Positions 24,801 through 32,287 of a DNA stretch of 64,000 nucleotides are shown here, piece after piece; within the stretch, counting starts at the first letter, position 1, and every line of letters begins with the position of its first letter. The stretch covers positions 12,260,001 to 12,324,000 of the forward strand of contig JAEMBT020000005.1 in the NCBI GenBank assembly GCA_018873245.2, in the 5' to 3' direction. The stretch comes from Archegozetes longisetosus. Lineage: Eukaryota > Arthropoda > Arachnida > Sarcoptiformes > Trhypochthoniidae. Made by a program: the position numbers and the translations under genes. The notes under the pieces were generated by a model, which had not been told where the DNA came from, did not search any database, and worked only from the letters and a program-made list of their open reading frames with translations.

Positions 24801-27800
24801 TAATAACTAGTTGTCAAGTTTCGATAAATCCTTTCATTTGATTGCAGATTTCAATCATTTTCTATTCTCTAATTTCTTCTTTAATTAATGAATAAAAACG
24901 TCACGTTTTTGCCTTTCAATCACGAATAACATATTAAAAGTTTAATTAAATATTAATCAATTATTCGTTCTGTTCCTGAGCCGTTAGTGTCAACAGAAAG
25001 CGTTATGTAACGTGAAAATAAGAGAAAAAAGTTTTTTCGCATAAGCAGGCAAAATATTTCTCTGTTACGAAATTCTTATACAAAAAATAGAATTCTGATA
25101 AATTTATTTCGATTACTGTTTGATAGGATAATAAAATTCAAAATATGCTTTTATGGATATGAGGAATAAAATGCTCAAAAGAATCCTCAAGTCATGTATT
25201 CTTTAAAAGATATAATAAATGCAATAAATTTCAGGAGAAAAAAGTATTTAAATTCAGTGAAACCTTGTTATAGGCAATCCTAAGAGACCAACAAATTCAT
25301 TTAGGTATGTCAAACTTTTAGGTCACATCGAATTTCAGGTTATATAAAATTTCTAGGTTTTATTAAATTTTCAATTTATACTAAACTTTCGATTATGTCT
25401 AGTCTCAGGTTATATCGAAATTTGATTATACTAGGGTTAAGCATAACGAGGTTTTACTGTTAGGGCTGTCGTAAGTAGGGCAAAATTTTCTTACCCTTTA
25501 AGAGCAAACTCTCTAAATTGTTCTTCCTTTTGAAAAACCTTCTGAAGAATAACTCTCTCCTCATCAGTCAGGTGTGCTGTCAACTGATCTGTTGATAGTG
25601 AAGATCCAGATGGGGACTGATTAGTAAGAGATGCCATCATTCGACTCGAATGTGAAGCCATTTTTTGTCTTAATTTGTTCATAAATGGTCCGCGATTCGG
25701 GGAGCTATTTGAGTAGTTCAGTGATTGAGTACCAGACGATGACGAGCTTACGGACATTGCAGCCGGTGATGGACTTGACATTAGGCTCAACGATGGTGTT
25801 GACACTGGTGAACAAGTTGTCACTTGTTCAGTTGGACTGCTTTTATTGACGATCTTTAAGCAAAATTCAAAAGTTTTGATTAAATTTCAGGAATTTTATT
25901 TTAAAAAATTACCGAAAATTCTTCAAAATTTAATTCATATACAGAAATGCGTAAAACGAACGGTTTCGAGACCGCTTTAGAAGTCCATAAGAGTAATAAG
26001 TGCTATGTTTTCGTATCTGTTCAATAATACGGTATTGTTAAAAAGTATATTTTATTTGCTTTTATTAAACGCATGCCTCATATTATGGCTTTTGTATTAT
26101 TTTGAATCCAGTAGAACACTATTAATCAATATTTCGATAGAAGGTACGGAAAATATTAACTCTACAGAAGTCATATACTGTATGTTCCCATTGAGAGCAT
26201 AAAATGTTAAGAGAGATAAACGATATCAAAATATTTGGCATTTCTTAGCAAAGTGTCATTTGAGGACGTAATAAAGTTAAAAAAAGTCAAGGTTAGATTT
26301 GGCCAAAGAATTGTTTAAATAATATTGAGCAAGACTTGAAATTTTCATTCAAAGTGTAGTTTTCTATTGGAACTGAGCTTTAGCCTTGACTTTTACTGAA
26401 CTTAATCCGTGATAAAGTATACGAGGATTCAGACAATAGGTCTATAACCTGAACTTTATATTATGCATCCGAATGATACAACAGAATGATTCCATCTCAA
26501 TTCCAAACTTGATGATCGAACTTTGCCTATAATTATAAGAGACATTTCTATCTGAGTGAAAATCAGATTCGATTCCAAAAATTCCATTGAGAATAAGTGG
26601 TCAGTTGTATCCATTGCATGTATGCAATGAATTGCATTATCAATGATTATCAGATTCTTATTGAAGCAGATCTAATAATTTAGTGATTCTTCTCGCTATT
26701 CTCTATGGAATATTCTTACATTTGTAGCTATTTTATGAAAATCTAATTAAGTTCCTTTCACATTAGTTTACATTCTGAGTCACTTTCAGTCATATATTCT
26801 ATGAATTTACGAGACACTTTGGGTACTGTTTCGTAAGACGTGTGCATTCTTCGTGTCAATGAAAGCTTTCCTTCGACTACTTATGCTTAAAGTCGAAAGA
26901 ATCTGGAATTTCTTTAGGACAAAATCACTTTTATTCAAAAAAACCTGATGCTTTCATCAAATGCAATAGATTAAGAACGAAATTGTTCGTTCGCGATATT
27001 TTATCGTAATGTAAATTTTGCAGAGGTAGAAAATTTGATGAAATTACATGTTTTCAATAGCATTAAAATTGTGTATATCTCACGCAATAGCAGCTAAATT
27101 TTTCTAAAGAAGAAGTACAATGACGATGAGAAAGATGATATCTAATATGTTTGCTTAGAAAGTAGGAATTTATATACAGGATCCAATACAAGATAGAGAA
27201 GTAAAATATAGTATTACTTATTATTACTATGCTATCTCCAGTTCTTTTTGTTTAGCTAATAGTTTCTGGTTTGTAGAAAATACACGATATTAATATTTAT
27301 TATTGAAGAAAAATAGGTCAAAGCCATAAAAATTGTATAATGCTCTGAGAAATATTCTGGTATAAGAGTATTTTAACATATGTTAGATAATAAAACTAAT
27401 GAACACTTAACTTAAATCTCTATAAAATGTCGTTTTCAAAGTATTGAATAAGTAGTTGTTAGGAATTGAGAGTAGTTTTTAGTAAAATATCTATAAATTT
27501 ATGCAGTCTTTGTTTATAATGCTATTATAGGATAGAAAAAATATTTAAATCATAGAAAAATATCTCGATTTCACGTATGAATGATTTTGTTTCTCCTCTA
27601 TTCGAGCCAATTTTTACAGATTTATATACTGCGTAACTTGTTTTGATGGTAGCTACGCTTTTATTTTCTTTCCGTCTATACACGTTTTGGATTATATTCT
27701 CCGAACTTTTATTCTTTGTATAATTGAATGGGATTCTGAACCAAATGAGTTATATTTTATATATTCTAATCTTATAAGCAGTTGAATGAAAAGAAAAAAT

Positions 27801-30473
27801 ATTTTCAGATGCACCTTTAGGCTTCAGAATGAACGTTTAGAAATTAGATAGACCAGGATTTCACGATTTAATATCCGTTTAAAACTCCGATATTAAAAGT
27901 TTTGTGTCAAATCAAATGAGAAAAATATAAACATATGACATATACACACTAAAACAATCTTTGGTTGGTACGAATAATTTTTGATGGAGAGCCCATTCCT
28001 ATGCTTTTGGGGCACATTTCCTCACATGCACTCTTAGATATCAATACATGTACATAACGTGCTTTTTCTCATTGCCTACCTTTATAAATATATGAATAAC
28101 CCCTTGGGTACATCCTTGGCATCACTTTACCTACATCACTTTAGTTACTATAGGCTATTAATAAGTTTTTAACTGTACTGCTATAGAAATTTATACTTTC
28201 TCCATTAGATGATAAAATATGTTATGAAAATTCCTGTTAAATGAAAGCTAATTCCGTTGTAGATCGCAGAGTGCTTTATCTGAGAATATAGTGCGTAAGA
28301 GAGAACATGTTATTCACGATGTTCTGCGAACTTTCATATCTTATCAAGAATAATGGAGTAATAATTTTGTGGCGTAATTCGAATCTATTTTTATTTTGTT
28401 TGCAACAGGATTTTCTTCAATGAATAATTTCCCCAATATTTAAATATCTTGGGCAAGAATATGTTAAATGACACCCTTAACAGATTTCGTTTATCGTGTT
28501 GTTAGAGTATACGATGATCAAATAATTTTCGCCCACTTTCATGTCATTTCTTATATAAGTTTATTTTTACAAGTTTGTGAAAAATATTTTTCCACTGAAA
28601 ACTCAAAATATTAATATTTCACATGAAGGAAACTGTAGGACATGAATGGATTTTCTTCGTATGAAATATTATTAATATATTTACGAAAAACATGTTGTAC
28701 AAAGTTTTTAATGGAAAACGTGCGTAATTTCATGCATATTACAGGATCTCGTAATATATTATGATATTTCAGACAATCTTTTTTTTGTGCATAAAATGCA
28801 TAATTCATAAGAATTTTAGACATAAATCAAAGTTTTTGTACGAACTTCATCTTAGCTTTTGGCACATAAAATCTGATAAAATTTAGAAACCCTATTCACT
28901 TTGTAATTAAAGAATTATAGAAATTATTTTTCACATAGACTTTCCATTTATAAGAATTAATGAGATTTTATATGAGAAATAATAAATTTGTAAGATTTTC
29001 AACGCAATCAAATATAATCTTTGTTCTTATAATTTATATAGTGAGTTATTCAGTAATGATATCCAGATTTAAATTTAATCTATTTTATGGTTCAATTATT
29101 GGATTAAAACATTGAATAAATCAAAACAATTTAGAGACATTTAATTTTTCAAATCCTAAAGGTATCCATTTATTCACACTTTAAGATTCATTTTTATTAT
29201 TTAGAAAAGTACCAGAATTTCTGTCATGTGTCAGATTTAATGGTCCGCTCTTTGTTGAATAAGGAATAATTATTCAAAGATAAAAGAAAATCTTTTAATC
29301 AAACCTCAAACACCGTCGACACGAATGATTACTGTTTTACCATGGCAATAGATAATAGTCATATCATTGACATAGATGAAATAAAATTGATTAGCTATCA
29401 AGATGATTGTTATCATTATGTTCATAACTCCCTATAGATCTGATACTAAATACCAAAATTAATAAATGAATTGTAGATTTAGGCTGTATTCAAATGGATA
29501 TGAAGTATTGTCAATATAGCACTAGTAGTTGTGTATAATTTGCTTTTCGGAAAATAACTTTTCTCCGTTCTATTTCTGAAGTGCTAAACAATTGAAAATG
29601 CAGTAGTTTATAGTGAAAGGAAGAACAAGTAGTTGTTCTACAGTGAAAATGGTCTTCAACTAGAAGTGGTAACAATTAGATTGAGTGCTATTGCAATTGC
29701 GGCTTATGGTATGAAAAGCGAGATTTAGGGCGAAACAATAAAATAGTGTTTTTCTTATTTTGCAGCCAAATAAAAGCTACATATGAGAAACGAATATATG
29801 TTCGTAATTAAATACTGAAAACTTTGTTGAAAAAACCAATCATTTAGTTATGTTTGGTTTTGACACAATAAAAAGGCTATTGTCGTAGTAATGCTTGAAA
29901 TAGGGCAGATTTCTTCAGTGCTTAGCAATGATAAACACGCCTAAATCTAGTCTTTAAAAAGCTAATTCTAAGCTTTCAATAGATTAAGCAGAATGAAAAA
30001 GTTATTGATTAAATTTATTTATTCGTTCTTCAATCTTAGAAAAATGTTCTTCAAAATGTCAACATTTCTAACTGTATGAACTCCTTTCTCAAATCTATTT
30101 TCAGCAGATTATCAATTTTTCAAGTAAATTACTTTGAAAAACGAGTGCTCAAGTTTCTTATTTTCGATGTTTTGCTCAGTTTTCAGTGAAAAAATTCGGT
30201 AATCATGTACAAAATCGAGAAAACCATAGCACTTAAAACTCCAAGCTTATATTAAGACTCATTAATTCGTCGGGTAAATTTTTTGTTTTCTATTAAATTA
30301 CGACATAAGAAAAAAAACTGGCAATGAGCGAAAAATCTGGCTTCTATTTATACGAGTAGAGAAATCGATCTTTTAATTTCCTTTTTATATTTGCTTACCT
30401 TTTTCATGAACGAGACGACACTACTAGGAATGGGGCCACGATTTTGTCGTGCTGTTGATTGTGATGAATCCAT
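7604..30473 (-). CDS. Rim: Rim: Rab3-interacting active-zone scaffold (RIM/UNC-10), 13 exons
   Basis: This is the span of a complete spliced gene; the exons are listed separately. Joined, they give 3441 nt, 1146 codons plus stop, with every splice phase compatible. Domains: amphipathic Rab-binding helix (120-144), zinc finger with four CxxC pairs (C167 to C211), Ser/Arg-rich linker (about 212-525), RxLPxxP (526-532), PDZ (about 590-685), RxLPxxP (722-728), C2A (740-871), Ser-rich linker (872-1016), C2B (1017-1135). This order defines RIM. RIMs tether Rab3 vesicles and Munc13 at the presynaptic active zone and recruit calcium channels through the PDZ domain and RIM-BP. Introns run from 81 bp to 9.7 kb. 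The C2A domain is unusually divergent. No poly(A) signal is evident close to the stop at 7604. Confidence 0.95.
7897..8582 (-). other. Rim: Rim intron 12
   Basis: This 686-bp GT-AG intron (donor GTACGA, acceptor TTTACAG) has phase 1. It splits C2B just before its DTYVK strand. I see no repeats or frames in it. Confidence 0.85.
8583..9119 (-). CDS. Rim: Rim exon 12: C2A end, Ser-rich linker, C2B start
   Basis: The exon enters at split residue S871 and encodes 872-1049. After the end of C2A it runs through a Ser/Arg-rich, low-complexity linker (repeated RRNSSRSS, RRSMDE, RRSTSLR) with many possible basophilic phosphorylation sites. It ends with the first strands of C2B (GEIKLGIIMTKGFLEIEVIS, 1017-1036). 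The same linker location is phosphorylated and alternatively spliced in other RIMs. Confidence 0.9.
9120..9355 (-). other. Rim: Rim intron 11
   Basis: This 236-bp GT-AG intron has phase 1, with donor GTAAGG and an A/T-rich acceptor ending AAATAG. I see no embedded element. Confidence 0.85.
9356..9536 (-). CDS. Rim: Rim exon 11: C2A second half
   Basis: The exon encodes IGEMALEISIWENSPN and onward (811-870), matching the C2 strands that read MLEITLWD in other RIMs. The calcium-binding W-D-x-D is replaced by W-E-N-S-P-N. The WWPLL element near the end corresponds to the W-x-x-L core of the final C2 strand. Phase 0 in, phase 1 out. Confidence 0.9.
9537..9617 (-). other. Rim: Rim intron 10
   Basis: At 81 bp this is the shortest intron of the gene (phase 0, donor GTATAT, acceptor GCAACAG). 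It gives a feel for the minimal intron size in this genome. Confidence 0.88.
9618..9702 (-). CDS. Rim: Rim exon 10: small C2A exon
   Basis: This 85-nt exon encodes residues 783-810, including TLEWNETLIFQQFP, the C2 P/E-x-W-N-x-T-x-x-F signature. It is recognised by that motif and by exact phase fit on both sides (completing L782 with A; phase 0 out). Confidence 0.88.
9703..10384 (-). other. Rim: Rim intron 9
   Basis: This 682-bp GT-AG intron has phase 2 (donor GTGAGT). It sits exactly where the predicted C2A domain is shorter than in other RIMs, so a missed or alternative in-frame micro-exon here is conceivable. I did not find one. Confidence 0.8.
10385..10672 (-). CDS. Rim: Rim exon 9: SH3-docking motif and C2A start
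   Basis: The exon encodes residues 687-781. RRLPKTP (722-728) fits the RxLPxxP motif by which RIMs bind SH3 domains of RIM-binding protein. C2A begins at GEILLQVSLDNDHNQLTVGI (740-759). The usual NPYVKLYLLPD strand is replaced by KYASYAQLHILPE, lacking the aspartate of the first calcium loop. Confidence 0.9.
10673..11071 (-). other. Rim: Rim intron 8
   Basis: This 399-bp GT-AG intron has phase 2 (donor GTTTGG, which departs from consensus; acceptor TTCTTCAG). It separates PDZ from C2A. Reading through the donor would add nine residues and stop, so intron retention would yield a PDZ-terminating short isoform. Confidence 0.82.
11072..11518 (-). CDS. Rim: Rim exon 8: PDZ domain
   Basis: The exon encodes residues 538-685. 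The PDZ fold is clear: FERVILHRDD (strand 1), GFGLSVIGG with carboxylate-binding loop G608-F-G-L611, YAYVAWTQPGGPADK, LKPGDKILEWDGKSL, and SYEQVCHIMDQ as the second helix, ending TAELIIESLVK. The RIM PDZ binds C-termini of voltage-gated calcium channels and ELKS. The preceding segment is Ser/Arg-rich. Confidence 0.95.
11519..12028 (-). other. Rim: Rim intron 7
   Basis: This 510-bp GT-AG intron has phase 2. It contains a local repeat of CGTAACT/ACGAAC-type words around 11868-11910 and no frame. Confidence 0.82.
12029..12268 (-). CDS. Rim: Rim exon 7: Pro/Ser linker with first RxLPxxP
   Basis: The exon encodes residues 458-536, a Pro/Ser-rich linker (YSPPPESLTPSSEYSRSPRE). Near its end, RALPKIP (526-532) fits the RxLPxxP consensus for RIM-BP SH3 domains. 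Entry and exit phases are both 2, so the exon could be skipped without changing frame. Confidence 0.88.
12269..12778 (-). other. Rim: Rim intron 6
   Basis: This 510-bp GT-AG intron has phase 2 and is the same length as intron 7. It is A/T-rich with no repeat that I can identify. Confidence 0.82.
12779..13353 (-). CDS. Rim: Rim exon 6: long Ser/Arg-rich linker
   Basis: The largest exon (575 nt, residues 266-456) encodes a disordered linker between zinc finger and PDZ. It has RRSRSRP, a strongly basic patch (HHRRRRSRKLKIHRQKR, about 381-397), a DDD cluster, and an Asn6 tract (409-414) written by an ATT microsatellite on the plus strand. Function is inferred: flexible, phosphorylatable spacer and possible membrane or RNA-contacting basic patch. 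Confidence 0.88.
12907..12924. repeat. Coding (ATT)n trinucleotide repeat
   Basis: A run of ATT on the plus strand reads AAT on the coding strand and encodes the polyasparagine tract of Rim exon 6. Such tracts commonly vary in length between individuals. Confidence 0.8.
13354..13955 (-). other. Rim: Rim intron 5, mostly occupied by a decayed repeat
   Basis: This 602-bp GT-AG phase 0 intron contains the degenerate Tigger-like element at about 13396-13625. The rest is A/T-rich and featureless. Confidence 0.8.
13396..13625. mobile_element. Decayed Tigger/pogo-like element in Rim intron 5
   Basis: The left end reads AAGTAAAATCTCATTATAAC, preceded by TA. The right end on the complementary strand reads ACCATTATGACGAACTTCG, which matches the inner part of the same terminus. 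Internal words CTCGTTACAACGAGG and CTTCGTTATATCGAAG repeat the terminus theme. The exact right boundary is uncertain and no target duplication is visible on that side. Confidence 0.4.
13956..14042 (-). CDS. Rim: Rim exon 5: small linker exon
   Basis: This 87-nt phase 0/0 exon encodes 29 residues (237-265, QRYGSGDSTRT to NSPISK). It is recognised by the open frame, acceptor CCTAAAG and consensus donor GTAAGT. Being symmetrical, it could be a cassette exon. The residues are polar and without a domain. Confidence 0.75.
14043..14899 (-). other. Rim: Rim intron 4
   Basis: This 857-bp GT-AG intron has phase 0 (donor GTAAGT). I see no embedded element or gene. The frame on the plus strand over 13.9-14.2 kb is a shadow of exon 5. 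Confidence 0.8.
14900..14995 (-). CDS. Rim: Rim exon 4: zinc finger second half
   Basis: This 96-nt exon (residues 205-236) starts YWMCSFCRRRG. W206 and the C208/C211 pair supply the last CxxC of the FYVE-like RIM zinc finger, equivalent to the W-x-C-x-x-C in other family members. It is phase 0 on both sides. The exon is too short to be noticed as an open frame and was found from the motif and splice phases. Confidence 0.92.
14996..15595 (-). other. Rim: Rim intron 3
   Basis: This 600-bp GT-AG intron has phase 0 (donor GTACAG, acceptor TTACTAG). It splits the zinc finger between the third and fourth CxxC pair and contains no recognisable element. Confidence 0.82.
15596..15773 (-). CDS. Rim: Rim exon 3: zinc finger first three CxxC pairs
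   Basis: The exon encodes residues 146-204, with C167-x-x-C170, C183-x-x-C186 and C191-x-x-C194. Together with C208/C211 in exon 4 these eight cysteines would bind two zinc ions, as in the Munc13-binding RIM finger. The T at the exon start completes Gly145 with the GG left by exon 2. An apparent ATG inside the exon is internal, not a start. Confidence 0.93.
16592..16858. repeat. Inverted-repeat pair, MITE-like, in Rim intron 2
   Basis: TGCATATATAGAGAGAT at 16592-16608 is repeated exactly in inverted orientation at 16842-16858, 233 bp apart. No clear target duplication flanks the pair. It may be a small transposon or two chance A/T-rich arms. The interval also has a short hairpin (GATTCG/CGAATC near 16700) and no frame. 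Confidence 0.45.
17374..17424. repeat. (CT)n microsatellite, about 25 units
   Basis: This uninterrupted CT dinucleotide run of 51 bp is the longest simple repeat in the window. It lies in Rim intron 2, reading GA on the transcribed (minus) sense strand. Confidence 0.95.
19081..19099. repeat. Short perfect hairpin
   Basis: TTCTCGTT and AACGAGAA pair perfectly over a 3-nt loop. It lies in Rim intron 2 and its function is unknown. Confidence 0.5.
21781..21812. repeat. (GA)16 microsatellite
   Basis: A perfect 32-bp GA run in Rim intron 2, of opposite strand sense to the CT run 4.4 kb away in the same intron. Confidence 0.95.
25255..25459. mobile_element. 205-bp Tigger/pogo-like MITE beside Rim exon 2 donor
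   Basis: The left end CAGTGAAACCTTGTTATAGG and the right end (complement) CAGTAAAACCTCGTTATGCT are imperfect inverted termini. The core from about 25309 consists of roughly eight degenerate copies of an 18-bp unit close to AGGTTATATCGAAATTTC. The flanking dinucleotide is TT on both sides rather than the usual TA. There is no coding capacity. Its edge lies 35 bp from the donor GT (25494-25493) of Rim exon 2. Confidence 0.6.
25495..25853 (-). CDS. Rim: Rim exon 2: Ser-rich N-terminus and Rab-binding helix
   Basis: The exon encodes residues 26-144 plus two bases of Gly145. A Ser/Pro-rich stretch leads to LTAHLTDEERVILQKVFQKE, the conserved RIM/rabphilin N-terminal helix that contacts Rab3 and normally starts LSHLTEEER. 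The exon begins after AAAG at 25853 (IVNKSSPTEQ) in phase 0. A GTG inside is not a start. Confidence 0.92.
26005..26202 (+). CDS. Possible small hydrophobic peptide in Rim intron 1, antisense
   Basis: A 65-codon frame with its own ATG encodes an N-terminal hydrophobic run (about 14-31, SIFYLLLLNACLILWLLY) and a polar tail with two sequons (NIS, NST). It could be a small membrane or secreted peptide. A/T-rich DNA readily gives Leu/Ile/Phe-rich chance frames, so the call is weak. No poly(A) signal is close. Confidence 0.15.
   Translation: MFSYLFNNTVLLKSIFYLLLLNACLILWLLYYFESSRTLLINISIEGTENINSTEVIYCMFPLRA
26612..26629. repeat. 18-bp palindrome
   Basis: CATTGCAT and ATGCAATG flank a GT centre. 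It is in Rim intron 1 and has no assigned role. Confidence 0.5.
30399..30473 (-). CDS. Rim: Rim exon 1: start codon and first 25 residues
   Basis: The ATG at 30473-30471 has a strong context (A at -3, G at +4). It reads MDSSQSTARQNRGPIPSSVV and on to FMKK before a consensus GTAAGC donor. Phase 0 matches exon 2 exactly. The residues have no recognised domain, so the exon rests on splice phase, start context and position. Alternative first exons are common for RIM genes and cannot be excluded. Confidence 0.68.
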
Positions 30474-30493
30474 ATTTTCATTCAATTTTCCAT
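30404..30493 (-). promoter_or_regulatory. Rim: Upstream ORFs at the Rim start codon
   Basis: Two ATGs precede the main start. One at 30493 opens a 3-codon frame (Met-Glu-Asn, stop ending at 30482). The other at 30481 opens a 25-codon frame that overlaps the main coding start out of frame and ends at 30404. Both have T at -3, a weaker context than the main ATG. If transcribed, they would be expected to dampen translation through leaky scanning. Confidence 0.4.
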
Positions 30494-32073
30494 ATAATAG
30501 AACCGGTGTTTCGACTGAATAAGTAAGTTATCAGAAGTTTTAGTCATTGATGGATATGTTTTACGGTTTGTCGTATCAGTTCTGTTGTAAAGAGCGAGAA
30601 TAAATTGCTATATTTGGCACTTAATAAATTCATAGAATACTAGCTGTAATACAATTATTCTATAATATATAAATTCCAGTTTCTTATGAGTACTCTTGCT
30701 GATTATTTGTATGGACTTCCAGCAGCTTAACATCTGTTTTAACGAAAAAGAATGAAACAAAACATTAGAAAAAACAAAATTGCTTTATCAGGAGTATTCT
30801 TAATTTATTTATTTTTTCGGGCGACTTAATATTCAATAGTATGAGAGTTGGATATAATAAGGAAAAGGTATGACTAATACGTCAAGCATTAAAGCTATTT
30901 GAATGATTGCAGGTATAGGCTAAGAATCGATTTTTTCGTCAAATGCATAATTGCTTCTCGAGGGCAGAAAACTTTTCTCTCTTTCAATAGAAAAAAATAT
31001 GTTTATATATGCGAAAAATATTGCCAAATAGCGATTTTGTTCGCTCTAGAGTTACGTTTAATACAACTTCATTTTCTTTGCATTCAATCAGAACCAAATT
31101 TTCAAAAGTCATTCAGAAAACTTTTCTGATCATTAATGTACGCATAATGAAAAGCATTTCTAAAGACTTATCTTTTTCATTACCGATTATATCATATTTT
31201 GCGCAATGCATTTATTTTTTAAATAATTCACGGTTAGAATCTTTCTTTCGATCATTATTCACATATCAAACATATTATTATGTAGTTTATCATAGAATAA
31301 AATATTAATCTTCTCAAATTTGTCCAAATGGAGAAAAACTTTGATAAGATTCTTCAAAAAACAATTCCTCATTCTGGAATCTATTTTCAAAATATGTACT
31401 CTGCTGAACAAATGAACTCAAACTAAACTTGAAATCACGCAAAAATGTCAAGCATAAAACCAAAATAAACTTCAAAAATCCTACTTCAAATAATTAAATA
31501 CTATCAATAATTAAGGCGAAAGTTGGTTACATTATAGGAAAGTTTATTGATTAAGAATTTATTGATTAGGATTAAGATCAATTTGTCAGAAGAGCTAAAG
31601 GACAACTAGTTATATATTGCAGACTAATTTGGAGGAGAAGAGTCATAATTACAGTCGTTATTACTAACAGTATTATAAATAAAGTAACACATTATGAGAA
31701 TTGCTCATGTGTTTACATTGCTGCAAAAAGGACACATAATCTATAAATGCACTTGATAGAAAAACCGCAACTATTCCTAACTATAATTAAGTGAATTTGA
31801 TGCGCAAAACCTAAACATTGAATTTTCTACAAATGAGTTAAACAAATAAAACTCATAAGAATTAAGAGCAAGAGGAATAATCTTAACAGAAGTATTGTTA
31901 CGTCAATCGACAAATTAAATTAAGTGTTTGTTTTGATGCCAACCCATCAGGAAAACCATAATTAGATTATTTTTGATAATCTAATTCTTATTCCTATTAC
32001 TCAATCTATGGCTTTTCTAAACATAATTCTCTCTGAATAAATGCAATAAATCTTTCTGGTTTTCCACCTCAAA
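30494..32073. other. Region upstream of Rim, no supported gene
   Basis: This would contain the Rim promoter and 5' UTR if exon 1 is right. I see no convincing TATA or initiator. Frames at 30.9-31.3 kb lack ATG starts and overlap each other, so I treat them as chance. A strong imperfect hairpin lies at 31950-32020. Confidence 0.4.
31950..32020. repeat. Imperfect long hairpin with 11-bp perfect core
   Basis: The core is AATTAGATTAT/ATAATCTAATT (31960-31970 and 31976-31986) with a 5-nt loop. Outside it, GGAAAACCAT pairs with ATGGCTTTTCT about 20 nt further right, so the structure extends with an asymmetric bulge. Confidence 0.5.
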
Positions 32074-32287
32074 CAGTAAAACTCCGTTATAACAAACTTC
32101 ACTATAATCAGGTTTACGACTAAATTCACAACAAAACATCCTCACAATTAGTTACATCAAAACGAGACTTTGTCAGTCTGCGCTCAACTGCCGTTCATTC
32201 AATTTTCGCAAATTTCCATTTGATGACAGTTTTAGCTTGAAATCAATTCTTTGATCACTTCAAGTTGATTACATCTAGATTTAACTG
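32074..32287. mobile_element. 214-bp Tigger/pogo-like MITE
   Basis: The left end CAGTAAAACTCCGTTATAAC continues AAACTTCA. The right end on the complementary strand reads CAGTTAAATCTAGATGTAAT and continues CAACTTGA, an imperfect inverted terminus of about 28 bp. TA follows the right end; the left flank is AA. Length and ends match the other family copies. It lies 1.6 kb upstream of the Rim start. Confidence 0.55.

Larger units (their letters stand above)
15774..25494 (-). other. Rim: Rim intron 2 (9.7 kb)
   Basis: The largest intron has phase 2. It holds a 51-bp CT repeat (17374-17424), a 32-bp GA repeat (21781-21812), an inverted-repeat pair (16592-16858) and, right at its 5' end, a Tigger-like element (25255-25459). 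Short frames inside (for example 18.9-19.2 kb and 21.5-21.7 kb) begin at TTG or overlap on opposite strands and look like chance. An internal alternative promoter giving a short Rim isoform is possible but not visible. Confidence 0.75.
25854..30398 (-). other. Rim: Rim intron 1 (4.5 kb)
   Basis: This GT-AG phase 0 intron has donor GTAAGC. It contains the 18-bp palindrome at 26612-26629 and an antisense 65-codon frame at 26005-26202. Otherwise it is A/T-rich DNA with no element I can define. First introns of this size often carry enhancers, but I see no motif to support that. Confidence 0.7.
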
